Below, in pieces: positions 1-6,015 of a stretch of 7,234 nucleotides of DNA. A program made the translations under genes and the position numbers. The stretch's first letter is position 1. Each line of letters begins with the position of its first letter. The notes beneath the pieces were generated by a model. The model was not told the origin of the DNA and searched no databases. It worked only from the letters and a program-made list of their open reading frames with translations. Origin of the DNA: Candidatus Bathyarchaeota archaeon (lineage in GTDB: Archaea > Thermoproteota > Bathyarchaeia > Bathyarchaeales > Bathycorpusculaceae); the NCBI GenBank assembly GCA_003601875.1, contig PIYF01000038.1:1-7234 (forward strand). The letters are read 5' to 3'.

Positions 1-1083
1 ACCCTTTCTAACAATAATCACTTTTTTCTTTGCAAATTCTTCCACGCTTCTAATTTTATTGTTGTCTAATAGTTTTCTTTTACCTAAAACGATGTAGATT
101 TTATCTTTAAACTCTGCAAGGTGTAAAGGTTTCATCCCTAAAATTTCGTAGATTTTTCTTAAACGTGAAGAATCTCCATGTTTTCCATATGTCTGAATTA
201 ATTTGTTTCCGTTAATTTTTAACCAGCTTATAGGAACAGCTTTAATTTTGGCTTCTTTTAAATATTTCATGTATCCAAGTTCCCTCAAGCTTCTACGTTT
301 TTCGCTGCTTCTTTGTCTAATAGTTTTCGGGGATTCTATAACAAACTTTTCTGAATTGTCAAGAGAGGTGAATATGGAATCAAGCTCTTTCTCTCGTTGA
401 ATGCAAAACACAACATCAGGATTCAGCTCCTTAACAAGTTGAACTTTATAGTTTACAGCGTCTTCCCCTTCAATCCAACCATCAGTGTTCACGATGAGAA
501 AGTCAGGATTCCTTCTTAAAGCCTCATCTTTTAACGTTTTTAATCCTTCAATAACTACACCTATATTTTCGCTGGGAGATGTGAAACCAGCAAAGAAAGC
601 GTTCTCAGCCTCCAAGTTAAACAAGTCTATAGCTGGTTTCTTTAAGAAAGTGTATGCAATAGTGCATGGTGGTCCAATGTCAGATTGCCCTAAATCTCCA
701 TCTAAAATAGCTACCCTTTGTTTTTCACCTAACAACTTGTTTGCCAAATAGGTGCAGAAACTAGATTTTCCACAGTCAACTCCCCCTAAAACAATTGCTG
801 TTATAGGCTTCGACTTGAATCCTAGAAGTTTATTGAAAGCTTCAACCCAAGAAGATGGAATTGTGCTTCCTTCAACCTCCTCTAAGTTTCCATCCTCCCC
901 TAATGAAATTTCAAAATTCGCTGTTTTTTTAACTGTAAATGGCAGTCTTTTACCTTCCCTTATTACAATTCTACGTTGTTCTGTTATTTTATACCCAAAG
1001 ACTTCCACCTCTCCGGAAAGAACGATAACGCTTGTAGGTCCGTCAACAAGTAAGGTTTTCCCGCTTTCAACTTTTCTCTGCAT
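1..1083 (-). CDS. Clp1/Grc3-family polynucleotide 5'-hydroxyl kinase, C-terminus cut by window edge
   Basis: P-loop kinase of the Clp1/Grc3 family, which phosphorylates the 5'-OH end of RNA or DNA using ATP. I translated 361 residues from the ATG at 1083; no stop is reached before the window ends, so the gene is partial at its 3' end, although 361 residues is near the length of archaeal relatives. A beta-rich N-terminal region (about 1-75) precedes the kinase domain. Walker A is GGVDCGKS (100-107). The Walker B-like segment DGDLGQSDIGPP (128-139) is the family DxDxGQ motif. NTDGW (199-203) matches the Clp1-type NTxGW motif. An arginine-rich segment with RSSEKRR (256-267) fits the lid. The start is fixed by a strong Shine-Dalgarno GGAGGAGG (1088-1095, minus strand) four bases upstream. 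The ORF overlaps the end of the upstream gene by 17 nt, so translation is probably coupled. Family assignment is firm; RNA versus DNA substrate cannot be told. Confidence 0.9.
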   Translation of the reverse strand, partial: MQRKVESGKTLLVDGPTSVIVLSGEVEVFGYKITEQRRIVIREGKRLPFTVKKTANFEISLGEDGNLEEVEGSTIPSSWVEAFNKLLGFKSKPITAIVLGGVDCGKSSFCTYLANKLLGEKQRVAILDGDLGQSDIGPPCTIAYTFLKKPAIDLFNLEAENAFFAGFTSPSENIGVVIEGLKTLKDEALRRNPDFLIVNTDGWIEGEDAVNYKVQLVKELNPDVVFCIQREKELDSIFTSLDNSEKFVIESPKTIRQRSSEKRRSLRELGYMKYLKEAKIKAVPISWLKINGNKLIQTYGKHGDSSRLRKIYEILGMKPLHLAEFKDKIYIVLGKRKLLDNNKIRSVEEFAKKKVIIVRKG

Positions 1084-1726
1084 TTTTCCTCCTCCTTTGA
1101 AAGATTTGCCCGTTTCTTCCAGCTATCCTAATAGCAGAGACTATGTCCCTCATCCCTCTCCTATGTTTTTCTTCACTTGTGTAACGGTTCGTTCCAGCTT
1201 CACTTACACTTTCAAGAACTACATTTAAAGGTAAAGCCTTATCTAATACTTTTAATAGTTTTTCCTTATATTCTGGAACACCATTACCTATTTTAACCCT
1301 AATGGAAGACACTTGCATTTTTCTAAAATTTTTAACTATACTGATTATCCTATTCAATGCTTCCTTAACACTAAAACAATTTTCCCTTCTAACAACCTTA
1401 CCATCCGCCAGAACAGCCAAACCAAAAACTTTCCCTGGATCAACACCTATAACAACTTTTTCATAGTTTTCTTTTCCTTGAGCAATACGTAATGCTTCCT
1501 CAATCAAAGCCTCCATATTTATTCCATCTTTATAAACCAGTATTTTTTCATGATTTATCCTGGCTTTCTCTTTCTCCGTTGTTATAACAACTTTAATCTC
1601 TAATGGGACGGGTTCACCAGGCACTAAACTCAGGAAGGACGTATTTCTCCTTTTCAGTTCATTTACAATTAAATAGTACGCTTTCCCCGAAACTGTTGCG
1701 ACTGCTATTTTAGCCTTCACCTTCAT
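1067..1726 (-). CDS. RuvC/YqgF-like (Tex-type) RNase H-fold protein, function unknown
   Basis: A 219-aa protein with two apparent parts. Residues 1 to about 85 are alpha/beta and unrecognised. Residues 90-205 resemble the YqgF/RuvC-like domain of the Tex transcription accessory protein. IGVDPGK (93-99) is the first strand and turn of this fold, with D96 in the usual acidic position. IGNG (146-149) matches the Tex IGNGT segment. SEAGTNRYTSEE (175-186) matches the Tex SEAGASVYSASE segment. RDIVSAIRIAGR (193-204) fits the last helix, where RuvC carries its final acidic residues. D96, E176 (or E172) and D194 could form an acidic triad, so nuclease activity is possible but unproven. None of Tex's helix-hairpin-helix or S1 domains is present. 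It is first in an operon with the Clp1/Grc3 kinase, overlapping it by 17 nt. No Shine-Dalgarno precedes the ATG, consistent with a first gene on a short-leader transcript. The fold call is fairly good; the role is unknown. Confidence 0.8.
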   Translation of the reverse strand: MKVKAKIAVATVSGKAYYLIVNELKRRNTSFLSLVPGEPVPLEIKVVITTEKEKARINHEKILVYKDGINMEALIEEALRIAQGKENYEKVVIGVDPGKVFGLAVLADGKVVRRENCFSVKEALNRIISIVKNFRKMQVSSIRVKIGNGVPEYKEKLLKVLDKALPLNVVLESVSEAGTNRYTSEEKHRRGMRDIVSAIRIAGRNGQIFQRRRKNAEKS

Positions 1727-1784
1727 ACAGCATCATACATATTCATTTTAACAAAACTATTATCTTTGTAACTTATATTCGTTG
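1727..1784. promoter_or_regulatory. Divergent promoter region between the RNase H-fold gene and radB
   Basis: Short AT-rich spacer between divergent genes. On the minus strand, AATATAAG (plus-strand 1772-1779) is a reasonable TATA box. A start site about 25 nt downstream would fall near 1750, leaving a leader of roughly 24 nt before the ATG at 1726. For radB the best plus-strand candidate is TACATATT (1736-1743), giving a leader of about 20 nt, but this match is weak. Neither gene has a convincing Shine-Dalgarno here. Confidence 0.4.
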
Positions 1785-2489
1785 ATGTGTATGAGAACTT
1801 TATACAAAATTCCAACTAGTTGCAAAACGTTAGATAAAGCGTTAGAAGGAGGAATACCAGTAGGTAATATAACACTTCTCTATGGTGAAGCTGAAACAGG
1901 TAAAACTACGTTTAGTATGCAATGCGCCGTGAACTGTGCAAAGTTAGGATACAAAACATTGTTTATAGACGCGGATAGCACATTCTCTGTTGGAAGGTTA
2001 TCCCAACTGACAAGTAAAGACTCTAACTTAACACAACAGATATATTTAATGAAACCAGCTGATTTCAAAGAACAAGCTTCCATAATAGATCAATTAGCAA
2101 ATTACATAACGAGAAAATTTGGACTAATTATTTTTGACACAATAACTTCCCTTTATCGAGTTGAAATTTCAGAAAATCCCAAAAAAACTTTCGATTTAAA
2201 CCGTGAATTAAATAGGCAGTTAGCTTTTTTAGCTCAAACAGCGAAGATTAAAAAAGTTGCAATTCTAATCACAAGTCAGGTTAGAAGCATTTTAGATGAA
2301 ACTTACGAAGTCGAACCAGTTGCAACTCGCGTGTTAAAATTTTGGTCAGATGTTATTTTAGCCGTAAAGCCGACAGAAAATCCCACAATTGTAAAGATTT
2401 TTTTGGAGAAAAAACCTAGCAAAACAAAACTAATAGAATGTTACCTTAAAATAGGGAAGGAAGGAATAAAAGACTATATAACTGCTTAA
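1785..2489 (+). CDS. radB: DNA repair and recombination protein RadB
   Basis: RecA/RAD51-superfamily ATPase, the short archaeal RadA paralog thought to assist recombination. The 234-aa product is nearly all RecA core and lacks the N-terminal helix-hairpin-helix domain of RadA, as expected for RadB. It opens with IPTSCKTLDKALEGGIPVG (about 10-27), the family's pre-Walker segment, then Walker A GEAETGKT (34-41), IDADS (61-65), Walker B LIIFDTITSL (114-123), and AILITSQVRS near the region following the second ATPase strand. The start is uncertain: TTG 1782, ATG 1785 and ATG 1791 all lie just after an in-frame stop at 1749, with no clear Shine-Dalgarno to choose between them. ATG 1791 would give 232 aa. 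carS follows 11 nt after the stop, so the two are probably co-transcribed. Confidence 0.88.
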   Translation: MCMRTLYKIPTSCKTLDKALEGGIPVGNITLLYGEAETGKTTFSMQCAVNCAKLGYKTLFIDADSTFSVGRLSQLTSKDSNLTQQIYLMKPADFKEQASIIDQLANYITRKFGLIIFDTITSLYRVEISENPKKTFDLNRELNRQLAFLAQTAKIKKVAILITSQVRSILDETYEVEPVATRVLKFWSDVILAVKPTENPTIVKIFLEKKPSKTKLIECYLKIGKEGIKDYITA

Positions 2490-2500
2490 AAGGTTTGAAA

Positions 2501-3004
2501 ATGGAATTTACAGGGCTTATAATTGAAGCAATAAAATTTATTTTTCCAGCCTACTGTGCAAACGCTATCCCTGTAATTGCCGGCGGAGGCTGCCCAATAG
2601 ACTTTGGAAAAAATTTCTGCGATGGAAAACCAATTTTTGGGAAGAATAAAACTTTTAGAGGTTTTTTATCCGGTTTAACGGTGGGAACATTGATAGGTTT
2701 TATAGAAACCATTTTTTCCCCTCAATATCCTTTCCACTTCGGTTTTCTATTATCTTTAGGTGCACTTATAGGAGATTTAGCGGGTTCTTTTGTAAAAAGA
2801 AGATTTGGGTTAAAGCCGGGAGCACTTTTACCAGTTGTCGACCAGGTGGATTTTATAGTTGGAGCATTATTATTTTCCTTTCCCTTCTTCTTTAAACTGT
2901 TCACTGTTCAATTTGTTGTAATAATCTTTGCTATAACGATTCCTTTACACCTAATAACGAACTTCATAGCCTACAAGCTTGGCTTGAAAAAACATCCATG
3001 GTGA
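2501..3004 (+). CDS. carS: CDP-archaeol synthase (CDP-2,3-bis-(O-geranylgeranyl)-sn-glycerol synthase)
   Basis: Integral membrane enzyme that transfers CMP from CTP to unsaturated archaetidic acid (2,3-bis-O-geranylgeranyl-sn-glycerol 1-phosphate), giving the CDP-activated precursor of archaeal polar lipids. The product has 167 aa, normal for the family. Conserved features are PAYCANAIP (16-24), CPIDFG (31-36), DGKPIFGKNKTFRG (41-54), LGALIGDLAGSFVKRRFG (86-103) with its GD and KRR residues, DQVDF (114-118), and the C-terminal HLITN...KKHPW ending. Several hydrophobic stretches (about 3-27, 55-72, 78-97, 117-131 and 133-158) are expected membrane helices. I chose ATG 2501 over the in-frame TTG at 2495, because AAAGG at 2488-2492, overlapping the radB stop, sits 8 nt upstream of the ATG. 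It is second in an operon with radB. Its stop lies 2 bp from the stop of the convergent membrane-protein gene. Confidence 0.93.
   Translation: MEFTGLIIEAIKFIFPAYCANAIPVIAGGGCPIDFGKNFCDGKPIFGKNKTFRGFLSGLTVGTLIGFIETIFSPQYPFHFGFLLSLGALIGDLAGSFVKRRFGLKPGALLPVVDQVDFIVGALLFSFPFFFKLFTVQFVVIIFAITIPLHLITNFIAYKLGLKKHPW
2987..2992 (-). terminator. Possible U-tract terminator for the topA operon
   Basis: Read on the minus strand, a run of six T lies about 15-20 nt past the stop codon of the OST3/OST6-like gene, inside the antisense of the carS 3' end. Archaeal transcription can end at short U-tracts without a hairpin. The run is short and could simply encode the two lysines of carS (KK near 164-165), so this is weak. 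Confidence 0.2.
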
Positions 3005-3006
3005 AC

Positions 3007-3417
3007 TTATCCATGAAGCTTAAAGTTTATGGTTACTTCAATGAATACATAGGCTAAAAACAGAAGAACAGCGCCCATGAGAAACATGATGTATGCTTGT
3101 CTAGGTTTATATGGATATTTCGTACTTTGGTACATTATTAATAACCCTGCAACGCCAAGTGCGTAAAGAGTCATTGCTACTATACTGTCAGATATGAACT
3201 GTTCAGATAGTGCAGGGTGAACAAAAAGAAAACTTCCACGATAATAGGCTGAGGGAAGAGGTCTCATTGTAAGGTCATATATTCCACCGCTAAAGAGAAA
3301 AACCACGATGGCTATGATTAACACTGAAACAGCTAAGGCTGACGGCTTTATTTTTGAAATTTTCGTATAAAATCGTTGTAGAGACGTTATTCCTTTCCTA
3401 AATTTTCTCGACATCAT
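3007..3417 (-). CDS. Small membrane protein resembling the membrane domain of OST3/OST6 oligosaccharyltransferase subunits
   Basis: A 136-aa protein with a basic N-terminus (about 4-24, many K/R) and three predicted membrane helices (about 26-44, 77-96 and 108-127). The order of landmarks matches what I recall of the C-terminal membrane part of eukaryotic OST3/OST6 (TUSC3/MAGT1). These are SGGIYDLTMRPLP at 43-55 (compare SGxxWNxIRGPP), an exposed segment ending in H67 and SEQFISDS at 71-78 (compare QFxxES), then helix, a basic loop at 100-107 and a last helix. The thioredoxin domain and CxxC motif of the eukaryotic proteins are absent. If homologous, it could sit beside AglB in N-glycosylation; no glycosylation gene is nearby. 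GGTGG at 3421-3425 (minus strand) is 6 nt from the second ATG (3414), so the product may be 135 aa. It overlaps the preceding gene by 20 nt as the last gene of the topA operon. The membrane nature is clear; the OST link is tentative. Confidence 0.8.
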   Translation of the reverse strand: MMSRKFRKGITSLQRFYTKISKIKPSALAVSVLIIAIVVFLFSGGIYDLTMRPLPSAYYRGSFLFVHPALSEQFISDSIVAMTLYALGVAGLLIMYQSTKYPYKPRQAYIMFLMGAVLLFLAYVFIEVTINFKLHG

Positions 3418-3628
3418 TTTCCACCGTTTTAATTAAGTATTCCGCTACTTCTCTCGCCCATTCTCCTGTTAAAGGATTCTTTATAATCGAATTTAAATAT
3501 TCCTTCCAAGAGGCTTCTGAACTCTTCTTCCAAACGTCATATTTTTCAATAATATTATTGTATGCTTTAAAATGTAGTTCACAATAACCCTTTTTAACAG
3601 CTTCTCTATTGCAAATTACGCATTTCAT
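3398..3628 (-). CDS. Conserved-looking 76-aa zinc-finger-like protein, function unknown
   Basis: A 76-aa soluble protein opening with a compact metal-binding pattern, CVIC (3-6) followed by CELH (16-19). This gives C3, C6, C16 and H19 as likely zinc ligands. The rest is probably helical, including KYDVWKKSSEASWKEYL (about 29-45), NPLTGEWAREVAEYL (51-65) and a charged tail. I recall similar small archaeal proteins of unknown function but can name no activity. The start is well supported: its ATG overlaps the topA stop as ATGA (3625-3628), and GGAG (3635-3638, minus strand) lies 6 nt upstream within the topA coding end. The 3' end overlaps the membrane-protein gene by 20 nt, so all three genes are probably translated from one message. 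DNA or RNA binding near topoisomerase I is a guess from context. Confidence 0.8.
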   Translation of the reverse strand: MKCVICNREAVKKGYCELHFKAYNNIIEKYDVWKKSSEASWKEYLNSIIKNPLTGEWAREVAEYLIKTVENDVEKI

Positions 3629-5700
3629 GTCTTTCTCCTCTCCTTTGATGGACAGTTAGGATTGAAACAAAGAGTCCATGGACGTTTACCTTTTATTCGA
3701 ACCTGAACTAAAGGCCAACCGCATTCACGGCAGTTCCTTCTTAAAGGTGTAACTGTTCCTTTCTGGGGAAGCGGAAAGGACGCGTTGCATACTCCCTTAA
3801 AATAGTTTGTACATCCTATGAAACGTTTCCCTGTTTTCCTCGAATATAATATCATGAGTTTTCCAGTTCCACAAATTGGACAAGTTCCCACTATTCTGTC
3901 TTCAAGCCTTGCCCTTTTTATCGCCTTGCTAAGTTGTTCACCTATTTCCTCTTCCTTTTCCTTTAACTCTTCAAGGGTTGGTTTTAAAATGTCGATAGCG
4001 TCAATTAGAACGTTTTCCCTTCTTTCACTGTTCATTTGTATTTTATCCATTCTTTCTTCAAGTTCCCTAGTCAGCTTTATTGAAACAACTTTTGGACAAT
4101 ATTTTTCAAGAACTTCCAAAACTTCAAATCCTAAATCTGTTACAACTATCCTTTCATCTCGCACGTATTTTCTGTCATACAACGTTTGTATTATATCAGC
4201 TCTCGTTGCCTTTGTTCCAATTCCCATTTCTTCCATTTTCTTTAGCAAGCTTCCAGGATTATATCTTGGAGGTGGCTTTGTAAACTTATCCTCTAAAATA
4301 ACTCTTTTTACATTTATCTTCTCCCCTTCCTTTATATCTGGTAAAATCACCTCTTCGGATCTAACGTATGGTTCGTAAAAATGCAGCCATCCCTCTTTTA
4401 ATGTTCGCCTACCCCTCAAATAGAAACGATGCCCATTAACTAAAATGACAGCTTTCATGCTTTGCCTTATTGCAGGCTCTTCAAAAACAGCCATAAACCT
4501 CCTAACAACAAGATCCCAAATTCTCCTTTCAGGTTCGCTTAAAACTCTCTCCGGAAGATTTCCCGTTGGATAAATCGCTGGATGAGCTGGATCCTCCTTT
4601 TTTCCTTCTTTGGGTTTTAACTCTGGTTTTGCTAGAAGCTCCTCTGCTAATTTTCTGTATTGAGCTGCCTTACTAAGGTTTTTTAATATGGCTTCATAAT
4701 TTATCGCTGGTGGAAGCTTTTGGCTGCTTGTTCTTGGATAGGATATTAACGCATCCAGGTATAAACGTTGAGCAATGTTTAAAGTTCTCCTAGGTGTGTA
4801 TCCGAAAAGACCATACGCTTCACTTTGCAACGTTCCTAAATCAAATGGTGTTGGAGGCATTTGCTTAAACTGTCTAACATTAATCTTCTCAATTAACCCC
4901 TCTTTTCCCTTACAAGCTTCAATAATGCTTTTTGCCTCATGTTTAGTTTCTATGATTCCCTTTTCATATTCAACTTCGAAGGTAGTTCCATTTATTTCAA
5001 CCTCAGCCTTTATCTCCCAGTATGGAGTTGGAACAAAACTTCTAATTTCCTTCTCTCTTGCAACAAGAAACTTTAACGTAGGTCCTTGAACTCTTCCGGT
5101 ACTTAAAGTTGCATATTTTCCACTCCAGTTTCTAGCCGCTATAGTTAAAGCTCTTGAAAGGTTCACCCCGTAGAGCCAGTCAACCTCGTGACGTGTACGT
5201 CCGGCTTCTATAAGTGAAAAATTTAAATGCGGCAACATTTTTTCATAAGAATTTTCAAGTTCTTTTTTAGTTAAAGTTGAATATTTCATGCGTTTTGAAA
5301 CGTTCTCTTTTTCACCGCAAGTATACTTTAATATGCAGTATCCTATGAGGCTTCCTTCAATATCATAGTCACAGGCTGAAATGAATGTGTCAGCGTTTTC
5401 AGCTAATTTTGAAATTGTTTTAAGCCATGTTTGAATGTGTTTAGCTCCCCTTTCTGCAACGTACCTTGGAACCCATCTATAGTTGAAAACGGGATAATAA
5501 TTCCTCCCTTTACTTTCTTCAGTAACCGTGTATAGATGACCTAATGCTGGAACAACAACGATTTTCTTATCTCTATAAGCTACGTAGTATGGAACTCCAT
5601 TATCCTCTAACTTTTTAGCTTTCCCTTTCTTATCAAGAGCTGATGCAATCCTCATAGCAGCGTCAGGTTTCTCGGTGACGATTAAGGTATAGCTTTCCAT
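3625..5700 (-). CDS. topA: DNA topoisomerase I, archaeal type IA
   Basis: Type IA topoisomerase that relaxes negative supercoils by cutting one strand through a 5'-phosphotyrosine link. The product is 691 aa from ATG 5700. The TOPRIM domain covers about 1-145, with E10 in IVTEKPDAA and the metal-binding D111, D113 and E115 in ACDYDIEG. STGRVQGPTL (200-209) is a conserved type IA segment. The catalytic tyrosine is Y321 in LISYPRTSS, with R323 beside it. HPAIYPTG (373-380) and GIGTKATRADI (493-503) are further family blocks. Two C-terminal zinc ribbons use C607, C610, C630, C638 and C657, C660, C678, C683. No helicase domain is fused, so this is not reverse gyrase. An in-frame ATG at 5742 would add 14 residues (MLFSKSSVNSKVCK). 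I prefer 5700 because a BRE/TATA pair at 5751-5765 places the transcription start near 5730, and because MESYTLIVTEKP is where homologs typically begin. It is the first gene of a three-gene operon. Confidence 0.95.
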   Translation of the reverse strand: MESYTLIVTEKPDAAMRIASALDKKGKAKKLEDNGVPYYVAYRDKKIVVVPALGHLYTVTEESKGRNYYPVFNYRWVPRYVAERGAKHIQTWLKTISKLAENADTFISACDYDIEGSLIGYCILKYTCGEKENVSKRMKYSTLTKKELENSYEKMLPHLNFSLIEAGRTRHEVDWLYGVNLSRALTIAARNWSGKYATLSTGRVQGPTLKFLVAREKEIRSFVPTPYWEIKAEVEINGTTFEVEYEKGIIETKHEAKSIIEACKGKEGLIEKINVRQFKQMPPTPFDLGTLQSEAYGLFGYTPRRTLNIAQRLYLDALISYPRTSSQKLPPAINYEAILKNLSKAAQYRKLAEELLAKPELKPKEGKKEDPAHPAIYPTGNLPERVLSEPERRIWDLVVRRFMAVFEEPAIRQSMKAVILVNGHRFYLRGRRTLKEGWLHFYEPYVRSEEVILPDIKEGEKINVKRVILEDKFTKPPPRYNPGSLLKKMEEMGIGTKATRADIIQTLYDRKYVRDERIVVTDLGFEVLEVLEKYCPKVVSIKLTRELEERMDKIQMNSERRENVLIDAIDILKPTLEELKEKEEEIGEQLSKAIKRARLEDRIVGTCPICGTGKLMILYSRKTGKRFIGCTNYFKGVCNASFPLPQKGTVTPLRRNCRECGWPLVQVRIKGKRPWTLCFNPNCPSKERRKT

Positions 5701-5816
5701 TTTGCAAACCTTACTATTAACTGAACTTTTAGAAAATAACATTAAAGAAGATTAAAAAGTTTCCGAGGAAATTTTAATAGTAGCGTTTTCCTAACATTTA
5801 GAAGGTAGGTGAGCCA
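5701..5816. promoter_or_regulatory. Divergent promoter region for topA and the zinc-ribbon/gcvT operon
   Basis: Two back-to-back archaeal core promoters can be read. On the minus strand, CGGAAA (BRE-like, 5760-5765) precedes CTTTTTAAT (TATA-like, 5751-5759); initiation would be near 5730, giving topA a leader of about 30 nt. On the plus strand, CGAGGAA (BRE-like, 5764-5770) precedes ATTTTAATA (5771-5779); initiation would be near 5800-5803, leaving a leader of about 15 nt before ATG 5817 that includes GGTGA at 5808-5812. The two TATA boxes are only about 12 bp apart and their BREs overlap, so binding at one may interfere with the other. Positions are estimated from typical archaeal spacing. 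Confidence 0.6.
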
Positions 5817-5996
5817 ATGCCTCAGCGTGTTATCTGTAAAAATTGTGGTTATGTTTTATACGAAGGTGATGACCTTAAACCTCCAGATGAAATCCTACAA
5901 CGTTACAATGGTAAATGTCCAAACTGTGGGAAAAAATTAGCTCTTGTACCTTTACAAATTAACGTCATACCAGTTAAAAAGAATATTAAACCGTAA
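5817..5996 (+). CDS. 59-aa zinc ribbon protein with two CxxC motifs
   Basis: A small gene of 59 codons read directly from the sequence, short enough to be lost under a 60-residue cutoff. The product begins MPQRVICKNCGYVLYEGDDL. It carries CKNC (7-10) and CPNC (34-37), both followed by glycine, the arrangement of a single four-cysteine zinc ribbon. Between them is the polar segment KPPDEILQRYNGK (21-33), and the tail (41-59) is hydrophobic then basic. Similar proteins occur in archaea without a known function, as far as I recall; nucleic-acid binding or service as a small subunit is only a guess. Support comes from the BRE/TATA pair upstream, a GGTGA Shine-Dalgarno at 5808-5812 four bases before the ATG, and clean spacing to gcvT (19 nt), which suggests co-transcription. 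Confidence 0.85.
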   Translation: MPQRVICKNCGYVLYEGDDLKPPDEILQRYNGKCPNCGKKLALVPLQINVIPVKKNIKP

Positions 5997-6015
5997 GTTA
6001 AACAGGAGGAATTAG

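Noticed and set aside
203..1228. Several plus-strand open frames of 65-158 codons
   Set aside because: They lie opposite the Clp1/Grc3 kinase and the start of the RNase H-fold gene, whose minus-strand translation carries clear motifs. Their own products show low-complexity Ser/Phe/Leu-rich sequence typical of antisense frames.
1880..2904. Minus-strand open frames opposite radB and carS
   Set aside because: Both overlap well-supported genes with conserved motifs and have no promoter or Shine-Dalgarno of their own.
3818..5089. Plus-strand open frames of 67-186 codons
   Set aside because: They are antisense to topA, which has all type IA motifs in the minus frame. No recognisable domain or ribosome site is present.
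5862..5868. C-box-like GTGATGA suggesting a C/D guide RNA
   Set aside because: No D box at suitable spacing was seen, and the bases fall inside the zinc ribbon coding sequence.
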